Source of the DNA: Gammaproteobacteria bacterium
Lineage (GTDB): Bacteria; Pseudomonadota; Gammaproteobacteria; Steroidobacterales; Steroidobacteraceae
DNA length: 64,000 nucleotides
NCBI GenBank assembly: GCA_947452065.1
Contig: CANGBB010000009.1
Coordinates: forward strand, 1-64,000
Direction of reading: 5' to 3'
Numbering within the stretch: position 1 is the stretch's first letter; every line of letters starts with the position of its first letter. Both the position numbers and the translations under genes were made by a program. Below the pieces are notes generated by a model. The model saw only the letters and a list, made by a program, of their open reading frames with translations. It made no database searches and had not been told where the DNA came from. This document shows positions 34,579-42,895 of this stretch, one piece after another.

Positions 34579-35657
34579 TTCCCTGCTCCCTGGATGATCA
34601 GCCGCGCATCGTCTTTCGGATTAATCGTGGTCATCGAACCGGCCTTGGAGAGAATGCCCGGCATGCGCTCGCGATAGATGCGCCACAGCAGTCCCGGATC
34701 GCTGCCACTCTTCAGCGGTCCGGCCAACTGCAGCATGCTTGCCGTGGTGGCCTGCGCCGTGGATAAACGCTCGGAAGCCTGCGCCTGCGCAACCTGCAGC
34801 AGTCGATCTGAATTCTGCGTGGCATTCTGCATTTCCCACGCTGCACCGGTGCGAGCGTCAGCGATGCCCTTCTCCGCTTGCTGGCTTGCCGTGAGCACGG
34901 CATTGAATGCGTTGATGGTCGATGCCGGAAGTGAGGACTGCACGTCGGCACGAACGACCTCGACACCGATGCCCAGACCCTCGTCCTGCAATGCGACCAG
35001 CGAATGATTAATAGCCTGCACCAACTCACCGCGCAGACGCTCGCGCTGCTGCGCCACGCCAGTGTCGTTCGCCATCAGCTCCGGTCGCGCGACTAGGATG
35101 GTGTCGAGATCGCGTGCGGCAGCCACCGCCACGGCACTGCGCGTGACGATACGATCGAGCGCTGCAAGCACATGATCACCCTGCAGCACGAAATTGAACG
35201 GATTGGTGACGCGATAGAACACGCGTACATCGAGCTGCACGACACCTGCGTCGCCCGTCAGCAGAAAACCGGAACCCGCATAGGCATCGGCGCTGCCACC
35301 GGAGGGATCGTTGGCATCAATGCCCGTAGCATCGGCCTGATTGGCGCGCTCTGAACGCAGCAGCGATTCAACGCGTCGCTCAATGACACTTTCGGCCGAA
35401 GGCAGCATCACCACCTGCTCGAACGGCTCCGGCCACGCCAGCAACAGGCCGGCGTTCTGCACGCGCGAGAGCTCGCCCATGCGTAACACGACGGCGCGCT
35501 TATCCGCGCTGATCTGCTGGACATTCGACAGTCCCCAGCGCAGCGCGGCCAGTATCGTCACCCCATACAGGGCAACGAACACCAGCCGCCCGGCCTGCAA
35601 CCAGGGACTGCCCTGACGCTCGCTGCCAGGCTGAGGCTCAGTGCCGACGTTAGACAC
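34575..35657 (-). CDS. SPFH/band-7 protein, HflK-like
   Basis: The 360-residue protein has one N-terminal membrane helix (about 25-45) and an SPFH domain starting QQISADKRAVVLRMGELSRV, as in HflK. A helical region rich in Ala/Gln (ASQQAEKGIADARTGAAWEMQNA) and a C-terminal LWRIYRERMPGILSKAG follow. An insert GIDANDPSGGSADAYAGSG interrupts the first strands. HflK proteins form ring-like scaffolds around FtsH; this one is not beside a typical hflX-hflC locus but sits between a His-rich SPFH protein and a metal ATPase. It shares one base with the upstream gene's stop. Confidence 0.82.
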   Translation of the reverse strand: MSNVGTEPQPGSERQGSPWLQAGRLVFVALYGVTILAALRWGLSNVQQISADKRAVVLRMGELSRVQNAGLLLAWPEPFEQVVMLPSAESVIERRVESLLRSERANQADATGIDANDPSGGSADAYAGSGFLLTGDAGVVQLDVRVFYRVTNPFNFVLQGDHVLAALDRIVTRSAVAVAAARDLDTILVARPELMANDTGVAQQRERLRGELVQAINHSLVALQDEGLGIGVEVVRADVQSSLPASTINAFNAVLTASQQAEKGIADARTGAAWEMQNATQNSDRLLQVAQAQASERLSTAQATTASMLQLAGPLKSGSDPGLLWRIYRERMPGILSKAGSMTTINPKDDARLIIQGAGK

Positions 35658-36739
35658 TACTTGCTCCGCTCCAGACCCGGCGGTCCATCGACCAGCGCAC
35701 GGAACGGCGCCGCATCGGTGCGCAGGATCAGCTTGGTACCCGGGTTGATGATGGTGTTGAGCGTGTCCATCGAGCGCAGCAGGTTGTAGAGCTGCGGCGC
35801 CTGCGAATACGCTTTGCCATAGATGGCGGCGGACTGAACGCGCGACTGCGCCTCGATCTCGGCGGCCTTCACCGCGGCTTCAGCCTGCAGGATGCGGCCG
35901 TCGCGCTCGGCTGCGGAACGAATCTCCGCCGCCTGACGATTACCCACGGCGGTGCGCTCGGCAGCAATGGTCTCGCGCTCAGCACGCATGCGATCAACGG
36001 TCGCAGCCAGCGTGACGGCCGGCAGTGTCAGCCGTTCCATGCCCACCTGTGCGACACGCACACCATACGTTGCCAACAATTGCTTCTCGATCTGCGCGCG
36101 CAGGCGCTGCTCGAAATCGCCGATCAGCACCTTCGAGCCGTCGGTGTTGACGAGACTGGAGAGGTCATACGCCGCGGCGGTGGTTTCCAGCGCGGAGCCC
36201 ACAAAGGTGCGGATCTGCCGCGCCGCTTCGTCGGGCTGGTTCTGCACAGCGCGCATGAAGCGCTGCACGCTATCCGGATCCGGCTGCACCTGCCACGCCA
36301 CATAGGCCTGAATGATGATGCGTAGACCATCGCGGGTACCTACATCCTGCAAGCCGCTCGAGGTGGTGCGCAGGCGCAGATCAACAGGGATCGTGGACTC
36401 GAACGGGATCGGCATTCGCCAAGCCAGGCCCGGATCGAGCAGCACACGCACCGGGTTGCCGAAGCGCGTGACCACCGTGGCTTCACCGGAGCGAACCTGC
36501 ACCAAGCATGCCGTGGCAATGGCGAATGCAATGATCAGCCCGGCGATCAGTACACGCCGGCGCGGGAACGGTACGTTCTCGCGATCACCATGATGGTGAT
36601 GATGATGGCCGATGTGACCATGGCTATGGCCGTGACCGTGGCTGTGACCATGGTCGTGATCGTGCGCGTGATCATGATCGCCATGATCATGATGGTCGTG
36701 GTCCGAATGATCGGTACTCAAGATCGTCTCCTCAGGCAC
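35657..36739 (-). CDS. SPFH/band-7 protein, HflC-like, with His-rich N-terminal tail
   Basis: The 360-residue protein starts with a tail carrying 22 histidines between residues 11 and 50 (alternating His-Asp and His-Gly, then six His in a row), a likely metal-binding segment. A membrane helix (about 63-80) and an SPFH domain resembling HflC (VRSGEATVVTRFGNPVRVLLDPGLAWRMP) follow. A coiled helical region (ERETIAAERTAVGNRQAAEIRSAAERDGRI) and a C-terminal SQAPQLYNLLRSMDTLNTIINPGTKLILRTD complete it. The tail would lie on the cytoplasmic side if the topology is that of a single N-in anchor. Its neighbours suggest a role in organising metal transport. Confidence 0.82.
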   Translation of the reverse strand: MPEETILSTDHSDHDHHDHGDHDHAHDHDHGHSHGHGHSHGHIGHHHHHHGDRENVPFPRRRVLIAGLIIAFAIATACLVQVRSGEATVVTRFGNPVRVLLDPGLAWRMPIPFESTIPVDLRLRTTSSGLQDVGTRDGLRIIIQAYVAWQVQPDPDSVQRFMRAVQNQPDEAARQIRTFVGSALETTAAAYDLSSLVNTDGSKVLIGDFEQRLRAQIEKQLLATYGVRVAQVGMERLTLPAVTLAATVDRMRAERETIAAERTAVGNRQAAEIRSAAERDGRILQAEAAVKAAEIEAQSRVQSAAIYGKAYSQAPQLYNLLRSMDTLNTIINPGTKLILRTDAAPFRALVDGPPGLERSK

Positions 36740-36770
36740 CCAATACAGACAAATACTGCGTCATGGGCGT

Positions 36771-38783
36771 CTAGTTCTCAGTCGGCGCAGCAAAACTGCG
36801 CAGGTCTATCGTCGGCGACAAAGCGCCACCGATGCGGTGATCCAGGATGATCAGCGAGCCGTTGGACAATCCCTTGCCGAGCTGGCTGTAGTACTGCTCA
36901 AGCAGGAACGCCTTGCCGGCGCTTTGATAGGCTTTTTGCTCCGCTGCAAAACGGACGCTGATCACCGATGCGTTCGACTTTGCCTCGCTGGCGGCCGCGG
37001 TGACCTTGTCCAGCGACAGGCTGGCACTGAGCTGAGCGTCGTTGATGCGCTGTGCGGCATTGCCACGCTCACGTGCCACGGAAGCAATGGCCGTGATCTG
37101 GGCAGCCTGCACGGAGTGGTAAGCATTGGCGGCACCGGCGGGCGGATGAATCGCCTCCAGCACCGTGGCCAGAATCTCCACGCCGCTGTTCAGACGGTTC
37201 AACTCGTCCTGCACCGCGGTGCCAATATCATGAGCCAGCTCAGTGCGCGCCTCACCCAGCAGGCGATCGAGGGTGCGTGATGCAAAGTCGCGCACCAGAA
37301 TGCGATTGGCTGTGCTGCGAATCAACGCCGGTACGTCAGCGCTGTTGTAAGTGGCTGCCAGTGCGGCTTCGTTGGTCAAGCCGATGCGATAGACAAAGCG
37401 CACGTCCATGTTGACGACCTGGAAACTTTGCTTGTCATTGGCCACGCTTGCGATGACCTGCGCCTTTTCTGCGACATGAGAAGCATCCCACAGCCGATTG
37501 GCACGATCCGGTGCCGGGCCATCGGCCGTGCTGGTATCGGCTGGCGGAGCAACGTCGCCTTCGGCGGTGGCCGTCGCCAATTCATGCACGACACCGTTTT
37601 CCACGTGCAGCGTTGACGAGAAGGGCCAGGGCAAACCGACATGCAGGCCCGGCCCGAGGACCGCGACCGGCTTGCCGAATCGCTCATAGATACCGCGGCC
37701 GTCGATACGAATTTCGGTCACTCCGCTCAACAGCCATGCAACAAAGACAATTCCGGCGAGCACCGGCAGCGAACGGCGACGAATGAACGAGAACGCCCAG
37801 TTCTGCCGGAGATTGATTCCGAAACGCGATTTGAGTTCATCCTGCAGGGTGTGCAGAGGACGCAGCGGCCAGTGGAACAGCCCCGCCACCATGCTGTTGG
37901 CCAGCAGGTGCGGCTCGAGACTGACCGATCGCTTGCTGAACGTGGAGGCGATGGCCCGCACCATCATTTCGAGTGCGACCGCAGCGGGCAACACACCGAT
38001 GAAGACCGCGAGACGCGCCGGCCACACCCGCGAAGCTGAACTGTAGAACAGCACCACTGATATCAGCAGCAGCACCGCGATGACAACGCGGGTGAGCTGC
38101 GCCATGCGCATGCCCTCGGGCCACTCCGCCGGGGCCGTGGTTGCGAAGTGACGCTCGAGCACCAGCAGCACGAATGCCAGCAGCAGCGCGAGACCACCGG
38201 CGATGACGCCTGCGCGGCCAAGATCGGCGCCGACCAGGCTGAGATTCCAGCCCATGCGTACTGCAATCCAAGCCAATAGCGCGAGGCCGCCGAGCCAGAA
38301 AGCCTCAATGAATTCGGTGCCGATGCGTTGCAGGAAACGCTCGTCGAATCGGCGCAGACCGGAACCGACTGAAGTCCGGATGCGGGCGAAACGCTGTGAC
38401 GCAGTTGACCCCGTCGCAACAGATGCGGGCAAAACGTCCGGCGGTGCGGCTTGAGCTGACGGAGCGCTGATGTGATGAGCGCGGCGCCAGAACATCCAAC
38501 GCGGCCGGCCTTCGGCGCCCATGGCACGCGAGCGCCAACCGGCGACTGCATAGGCCGACTCCAGAGCGGCGGCGAGAACCAAGAATGCCGCACTCAGATT
38601 CGCCGATAGCGTCTGCCACAATGACGGCGAGAGCTTGCGAGCCAGCACCAGGGCCGCTATACCCAGCAGGGCCAGACAAGATGACAGCGTCAGGAGCCGT
38701 TGCGACTGCAGCGGCGCACGCTGAAACCTCGGCAGGCTGCCGGGGTTGACGCCTTCGCGGTCCAGATCAATCTGCATCGTCAC
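36771..38783 (-). CDS. Large SPFH/band-7 protein with multi-helix membrane N-terminus
   Basis: The 670-residue protein has several predicted membrane segments in its first 340 residues (for example LAFVLLVLERHFA and VVIAVLLLISVVLFY). A further helix at about 340-355 leads into an SPFH domain (EIRIDGRGIYERFGKPVAVLGPGLHVGLPWPFS). A long Ala-rich coiled region follows, ending with FLLEQYYSQLGKGLSNGSLIILD. Such large multi-helix band-7 proteins are uncommon next to HflK/HflC-like partners. It is the second gene after the ZIP transporter and 31 bp before the His-rich SPFH gene. Confidence 0.78.
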   Translation of the reverse strand: MTMQIDLDREGVNPGSLPRFQRAPLQSQRLLTLSSCLALLGIAALVLARKLSPSLWQTLSANLSAAFLVLAAALESAYAVAGWRSRAMGAEGRPRWMFWRRAHHISAPSAQAAPPDVLPASVATGSTASQRFARIRTSVGSGLRRFDERFLQRIGTEFIEAFWLGGLALLAWIAVRMGWNLSLVGADLGRAGVIAGGLALLLAFVLLVLERHFATTAPAEWPEGMRMAQLTRVVIAVLLLISVVLFYSSASRVWPARLAVFIGVLPAAVALEMMVRAIASTFSKRSVSLEPHLLANSMVAGLFHWPLRPLHTLQDELKSRFGINLRQNWAFSFIRRRSLPVLAGIVFVAWLLSGVTEIRIDGRGIYERFGKPVAVLGPGLHVGLPWPFSSTLHVENGVVHELATATAEGDVAPPADTSTADGPAPDRANRLWDASHVAEKAQVIASVANDKQSFQVVNMDVRFVYRIGLTNEAALAATYNSADVPALIRSTANRILVRDFASRTLDRLLGEARTELAHDIGTAVQDELNRLNSGVEILATVLEAIHPPAGAANAYHSVQAAQITAIASVARERGNAAQRINDAQLSASLSLDKVTAAASEAKSNASVISVRFAAEQKAYQSAGKAFLLEQYYSQLGKGLSNGSLIILDHRIGGALSPTIDLRSFAAPTEN

Positions 38784-38825
38784 TCCAGAATCGGATTTCA
38801 GATCGGCGGGGCTGCGCCCTCCCGA

Positions 38826-39641
38826 TCACTGCAAACCCGCAAATCTTACCGCGAGATACAGGACGGCGGCGCCGGCCAGGGTCATGGCGGTAGTCAAAAA
38901 CTTGGGGTGGGCATGATGGCTTTCAGGAATCAGGTCGCTGGCACCGATATAGACAAAGAAGCCGGCAAATAGTGCCAGCAAGGTCCCCAGCGCACTGGCG
39001 GGCAGCGTGAAGAACAAGGTGGAGGCCATCCCGAGACCAGGGGCAATGGCATCGGCCACCAGCCAGCGCAGCGCACTGCGACGACTACCATGGTTCCTAA
39101 GCACTACGTTCATGGTGTTGATACCGTCCGAAAAGTCGTGAGTCAGCACGGCGATCGCCACGATGATTCCCACCGACGGCGCAGCCTGGAAAGCCAGACC
39201 GATCATCACGCCATCCAGAAAGCTGTGCAGCGAGAAGCTGCCCGCCACCAAGTTGCCGCGATGCGTACCCGCCACCGCCGCACCGGCCGCTTGCTCTACC
39301 CCATGTTGATGTGAGTGATGGCCGTCATGACCATGCTCGTGCCCGTCATGGTGATGCTCGGGATGCACATGGTGATGACGCTGCGCGTGAAAAAACTGAA
39401 TCCGGTCGAGCACCAGATAAATCAGGAATCCCAGCGCAGCGCAGGACATCAATGTGGCCGGACTATGGTACGGGCTGCCCAGTTCCAAGGCTTCCGGCAG
39501 CAGGTCAAAAAATGCCACCGCAATCACCGCACCCGCGCTGAAGCCAAGCACCAGATGCAGCTTGTCCTTGAGGCGCAGGGCCACGAGACCGCCGGCAAAG
39601 GTGGCGCAGAACGCCGCTAAGGCTATTGCGAGAACCAACAT
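38826..39641 (-). CDS. ZIP-family divalent metal transporter
   Basis: The 271-residue inner-membrane protein has about eight helices. The conserved metal-site helices read HSFLDGVMIG (helix 4) and HDFSDGINTMNV (helix 5). The loop between helices 3 and 4 is His-rich (RHHHVHPEHHHDGHEHGHDG and further His), as in zinc-transporting ZIPs. It is first in the leftward cluster with three SPFH proteins and a P1B ATPase, 42 bp before the large SPFH gene. Zinc is the most likely substrate; this is an inference from family and His content. Confidence 0.9.
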   Translation of the reverse strand: MLVLAIALAAFCATFAGGLVALRLKDKLHLVLGFSAGAVIAVAFFDLLPEALELGSPYHSPATLMSCAALGFLIYLVLDRIQFFHAQRHHHVHPEHHHDGHEHGHDGHHSHQHGVEQAAGAAVAGTHRGNLVAGSFSLHSFLDGVMIGLAFQAAPSVGIIVAIAVLTHDFSDGINTMNVVLRNHGSRRSALRWLVADAIAPGLGMASTLFFTLPASALGTLLALFAGFFVYIGASDLIPESHHAHPKFLTTAMTLAGAAVLYLAVRFAGLQ

Positions 39642-39660
39642 CTGTGCATCAACTCATCGG

Positions 39661-39688
39661 GCGGGCGGATGTGAGCACACCCGCCCGC
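39661..39688. other. Hairpin between the phosphoesterase array and the ZIP gene
   Basis: GCGGGCGG (39661-39668) pairs with CCGCCCGC (39681-39688) around a 12-base loop. It follows the end of the leftward phosphoesterase gene and could assist termination, but neither strand has a T-run. The ZIP promoter must lie in this 68-bp gap or further upstream, and none is clear. Confidence 0.35.
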
Positions 39689-39709
39689 AAAGGGTTTGAT
39701 CGTAACGGC

Positions 39710-41317
39710 TTACTGCAATTTCGGCGACTGCTTGCGCGCCTTGATCGTGTAGCTGTCAGCGATCATGCCATCCTTATGGGTGGCATCTTCCTCTTTCGGC
39801 AGGTAGGTCTGCACGTAGTCGACCTTCACATCCTGCGGTGAGACGCGGACGCGGATATAGCCGCTGCCGCCCAGCACCGTGCCATGCAGGTAATTGTACG
39901 ACTTGGACGTCGGACCGGCATCGAAGCGGCCTTCACGCGCTGGCATCGGCCCCTCTTGGTAAACCATGCCATCCAGATCCTGCTTGGCGTACAGGTGATC
40001 GTGGCCGTGGAACCAGATGGTCGCATTGTTGGCCACCAGCATCGGGTGCAGCGGCATGCCCCAGCCCGGTCGTGCCTTGTCAAAGCCCCATGAGCCGTCG
40101 AGGTTGTAGCCGCCCATTTCCAGATACTTCACCGTCTCGATGCCACCACGCATCATGCCGCGCATGTCGAGGCCGCCGATGAGATTGTGTGAGAACAGGA
40201 ATTTATACGTCGCCTTGCTGTTCTCCAGCGTGTTCTTGAGCCACTCATACTGCTCGCGACCCAGCGTGGTCCACCAGTCACCAGCCTGTTCCGGCGCGAT
40301 GGGCTTGTACCAGTAAGGATCGAGCACGATGAACTGGGCATCGCCCCACTGCCACGAGTAATAGGCCTGACGCATCCCGACGATGGGCTCTGTCATGCCA
40401 CCGCCCGTGTAGAAACCGTTGGGTTCCGGGTTCGGGAAGTATTGCTTGCGGGCCAGCGTGCTCCACACGGCCAGATTGTCGGGCGTGCCATCGTTGTTGC
40501 GCGCCCATTCGCCTTCGTGATTGCCGATGGCGAGATACAGCGGCACGGAATGGTTGATCAGATCGTAGTAGGAGCGCAGCAACTGCACACGATCCAGCAC
40601 GCCAGGCTTGGTCGGCGGGCGCATACGATCGCTCTGGAAGTTGTCGCCGAGGTCAAACATGAAGTCAGGCTTGTCAGCCAGCATCTTCTTCAGTGTCAGC
40701 CGGTAGGCATCCATGTTGCTGTCGCCGCCCAGATGCGGATCGAACTGGGCCACGAAGGTGAACGTGCTGCCAGGCGCACGAGCGGTGTGGAACGAATACT
40801 CCGGACGCGCCACATACTTGGCATCCGTCGTACCCAGCTCGCGATATTGCATGCGGTAGTAATACCGCGTGTTGGGCTTGAGCTGTGTGAGCCGCACATT
40901 GAACGGCTCATTGGCTCGGTGCTTTTCCGGCGCAGTCTTGCCGGTGTAGTTACCCGGCGAGGTGCCGTACTCGTAGTAGGCCTCGACATCCTTGGCCGGC
41001 GAAGCGTTGATGGTGATCGTCGTGTCCGTAGGACGGCCCAGGAGTTCAAGTGCGGCGAAGGCCGCGTCATGGACACCGCGCGGATACGCTCCGCCGCCGC
41101 CCATGCCGCCACCGCCGCCGCCACCACCACCCTCACCCGGCGCATTCAGCGTGCCCGGTCCCGTGTAGGACTCGACCACCTGCTTCGGATCGGCGGCTTC
41201 CTTGTAGGGGAAGATGGACTTGTCTTTCGGATCAAGCTTACCGACGGTGGCAGCGCCCAGCGCCACCGCCGTCAGCAACACGCCGCCCGTCAGCATCAAC
41301 TTTTGTCTGTTGCGCAT
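39710..41317 (-). CDS. Secreted metallophosphoesterase with N-terminal fibronectin-like domain (paralogue 1)
   Basis: The 535-residue protein has a signal peptide, a glycine tract (GGGGGGGGGMGGGG near residue 65) and a purple-acid-phosphatase-type beta-sandwich (GRPTDTTITINAS...LKPNTRYYYRMQYR). The calcineurin-like domain follows with metal motifs FDPH, GDN, GNHE, SHN and GHDH. It should act on phosphoesters in the periplasm or outside; substrate unknown. It is last of three leftward tandem paralogues (48-bp gap from the next), so the array probably arose by duplication. Confidence 0.85.
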   Translation of the reverse strand: MRNRQKLMLTGGVLLTAVALGAATVGKLDPKDKSIFPYKEAADPKQVVESYTGPGTLNAPGEGGGGGGGGGMGGGGAYPRGVHDAAFAALELLGRPTDTTITINASPAKDVEAYYEYGTSPGNYTGKTAPEKHRANEPFNVRLTQLKPNTRYYYRMQYRELGTTDAKYVARPEYSFHTARAPGSTFTFVAQFDPHLGGDSNMDAYRLTLKKMLADKPDFMFDLGDNFQSDRMRPPTKPGVLDRVQLLRSYYDLINHSVPLYLAIGNHEGEWARNNDGTPDNLAVWSTLARKQYFPNPEPNGFYTGGGMTEPIVGMRQAYYSWQWGDAQFIVLDPYWYKPIAPEQAGDWWTTLGREQYEWLKNTLENSKATYKFLFSHNLIGGLDMRGMMRGGIETVKYLEMGGYNLDGSWGFDKARPGWGMPLHPMLVANNATIWFHGHDHLYAKQDLDGMVYQEGPMPAREGRFDAGPTSKSYNYLHGTVLGGSGYIRVRVSPQDVKVDYVQTYLPKEEDATHKDGMIADSYTIKARKQSPKLQ

Positions 41318-41365
41318 GATTCCCCCTGAGTGCCGCTGTCTTGTGGTTCGTTTCTCTGTTCGGTG

Positions 41366-42811
41366 CTACTTGCGCGCCTTGATCGTATAGCTGTCAGCGA
41401 TCATGCCGTTTTTCAACGTGGCGGATTCCTGCGACGGCAGCCAAGTCTGCACATAGTCCACCTTCACGTCGTCCGGTGAAACGCGGACCCGCAGGTAGCC
41501 GGTGCCGCCCAACACTTTGCCGGTGTACTTGTAGCGATTGCCTGCGTTGGCGTTGTTGTTGCGCGCCGCGGCCTGAGCGCCCGGCATCGGGCCTTCCTGA
41601 TAGACGATGCCATCGAGGTCTTCTTTGGCGTACAGGTGATCGTGGCCGTGGAAGAAGATGGTCGCCTTGTTATCGATCAGCAGCTGATGGATAGGCTTAC
41701 CCCAACCTGGGCGCGCCTTGTCGAAGCCCCAGGTGCCGTCGAGGTTGTAACCACCCCACTCCAGGTTCTTGACCACGGCGATACCACCGCGCATCTGACC
41801 GTTCATGTCGGCACCACCGATCAGGTTGTGCGCAAAAATGAATTTGTATTTCGCCTTGCTGGTCTCGAGCTCTTTCTTGAGCCAGTCGTACTGCTCCTTA
41901 CCCAGCGTCAGATACCAGTCACCGCCCAGCTCAGGCGCGACAGGCTGATGCCAGTAGGGATCGAGCACGATGAACAAGGCATCGCCCCAGTTCCAGGCAT
42001 AGTTGGCCTGACGGAGACCGACGAAGGGGTGCTGCGTCGAACTGCCGGTGTAGAAGCCATTCGGCTCCGGACCCGGAGCATAACGCTTGCGCGCCAGCGT
42101 GTTGTACACCGCGACATTGTTGGGCGTGCCGTTCAGGGCACGACCCCACTCGCCCTCGTGATTACCCACGCCCATGTACAGCGCAGCGGAGTGCGTCAGG
42201 ATGTCGTAGTAGGGACGGATCAGCTGGAAGCGATCCTCGACGCCTTCTTTGGTGACAGGCCGAAGCTTCTCGACAAACGAGTTATCACCTACGTCGATCA
42301 GGAAGTCCGGCTTGTCAGCCAGCATGTTCTTAAGAGTCAGCTTGTAGGCGTCTTCGTTCGTGTTCTCGTCCATGTGCGGATCGAACTGCGCCACGAAAGT
42401 GAACGTGCTGCCGGGCGGGCGGGCCGTATGGAACGTGTGTTCAGCGCGCGCCGTGAAAGACGCCGCACCCGGCTCGCGATACTGCATCCGATAGAAGTAC
42501 TGAGTGTTCGGCTTGAGTTTGTCGATCAGGACGGCGATCGGCTCCATGGCCGGCAGGCTGACCGGTGCCGTCTTGTCGGTGTAGACGCCCGACTTGGTGC
42601 CGTACTCGTAGTAGGCCTCGACTTTCTTGACGGCGCCGGCATTGATCGTGATTGCCGTATCGGTGGGACGCGACAGCATTTCCTGCGCGAAGAACAGCGG
42701 GTCACTGACCCAGTGCTGGTGAGTGCCCAACCCCGCGTTCGAAGCCGCCAGGGCCGCAGTGGCCACCACCACGAGTGCAGCGGGGATGATCAGGTAACGT
42801 GAAATTCTCAT
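41366..42811 (-). CDS. Secreted metallophosphoesterase (paralogue 2)
   Basis: The 481-residue protein has a signal peptide ending near ALAAS, the shared fibronectin-like sandwich (SRPTDTAITINAGAVKKVEAYYEYG) and a metallophosphoesterase domain with FDPH, GDN, GNHEGEW, AHN and GHDHLY. It is close in sequence to its neighbours on both sides and lacks the glycine tract of paralogue 1. The gap to paralogue 3 is 84 bp. Phosphatase or phosphodiesterase activity is likely, substrate unknown. Confidence 0.85.
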   Translation of the reverse strand: MRISRYLIIPAALVVVATAALAASNAGLGTHQHWVSDPLFFAQEMLSRPTDTAITINAGAVKKVEAYYEYGTKSGVYTDKTAPVSLPAMEPIAVLIDKLKPNTQYFYRMQYREPGAASFTARAEHTFHTARPPGSTFTFVAQFDPHMDENTNEDAYKLTLKNMLADKPDFLIDVGDNSFVEKLRPVTKEGVEDRFQLIRPYYDILTHSAALYMGVGNHEGEWGRALNGTPNNVAVYNTLARKRYAPGPEPNGFYTGSSTQHPFVGLRQANYAWNWGDALFIVLDPYWHQPVAPELGGDWYLTLGKEQYDWLKKELETSKAKYKFIFAHNLIGGADMNGQMRGGIAVVKNLEWGGYNLDGTWGFDKARPGWGKPIHQLLIDNKATIFFHGHDHLYAKEDLDGIVYQEGPMPGAQAAARNNNANAGNRYKYTGKVLGGTGYLRVRVSPDDVKVDYVQTWLPSQESATLKNGMIADSYTIKARK

Positions 42812-42895
42812 CGGACAGACTCCATGACTGATTCAGGTCTCACTGCCACCGGCGAGGATCGCCGGCGACCGTGATGTGCAATTCAGCATCTCTTC

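Noticed and set aside
36580-36720. CAT/ATG-rich simple repeat, considered as a microsatellite
   Set aside because: It encodes the His-rich tail of the SPFH protein in frame. The ZIP protein at 39.3 kb has a similar stretch for its His-rich loop.
39661-39688. Hairpin considered as an intrinsic terminator
   Set aside because: It has a strong stem but no T-run on either strand, so it is listed only as a hairpin.
41636-42802. 388-residue plus-strand open frame opposite metallophosphoesterase paralogue 2, with similar ones opposite paralogues 1, 3 and 4
   Set aside because: The minus-strand phosphoesterase (plus-strand for paralogue 4) has a signal peptide and all metal motifs. The antisense frames recur only because the paralogues are similar in sequence.
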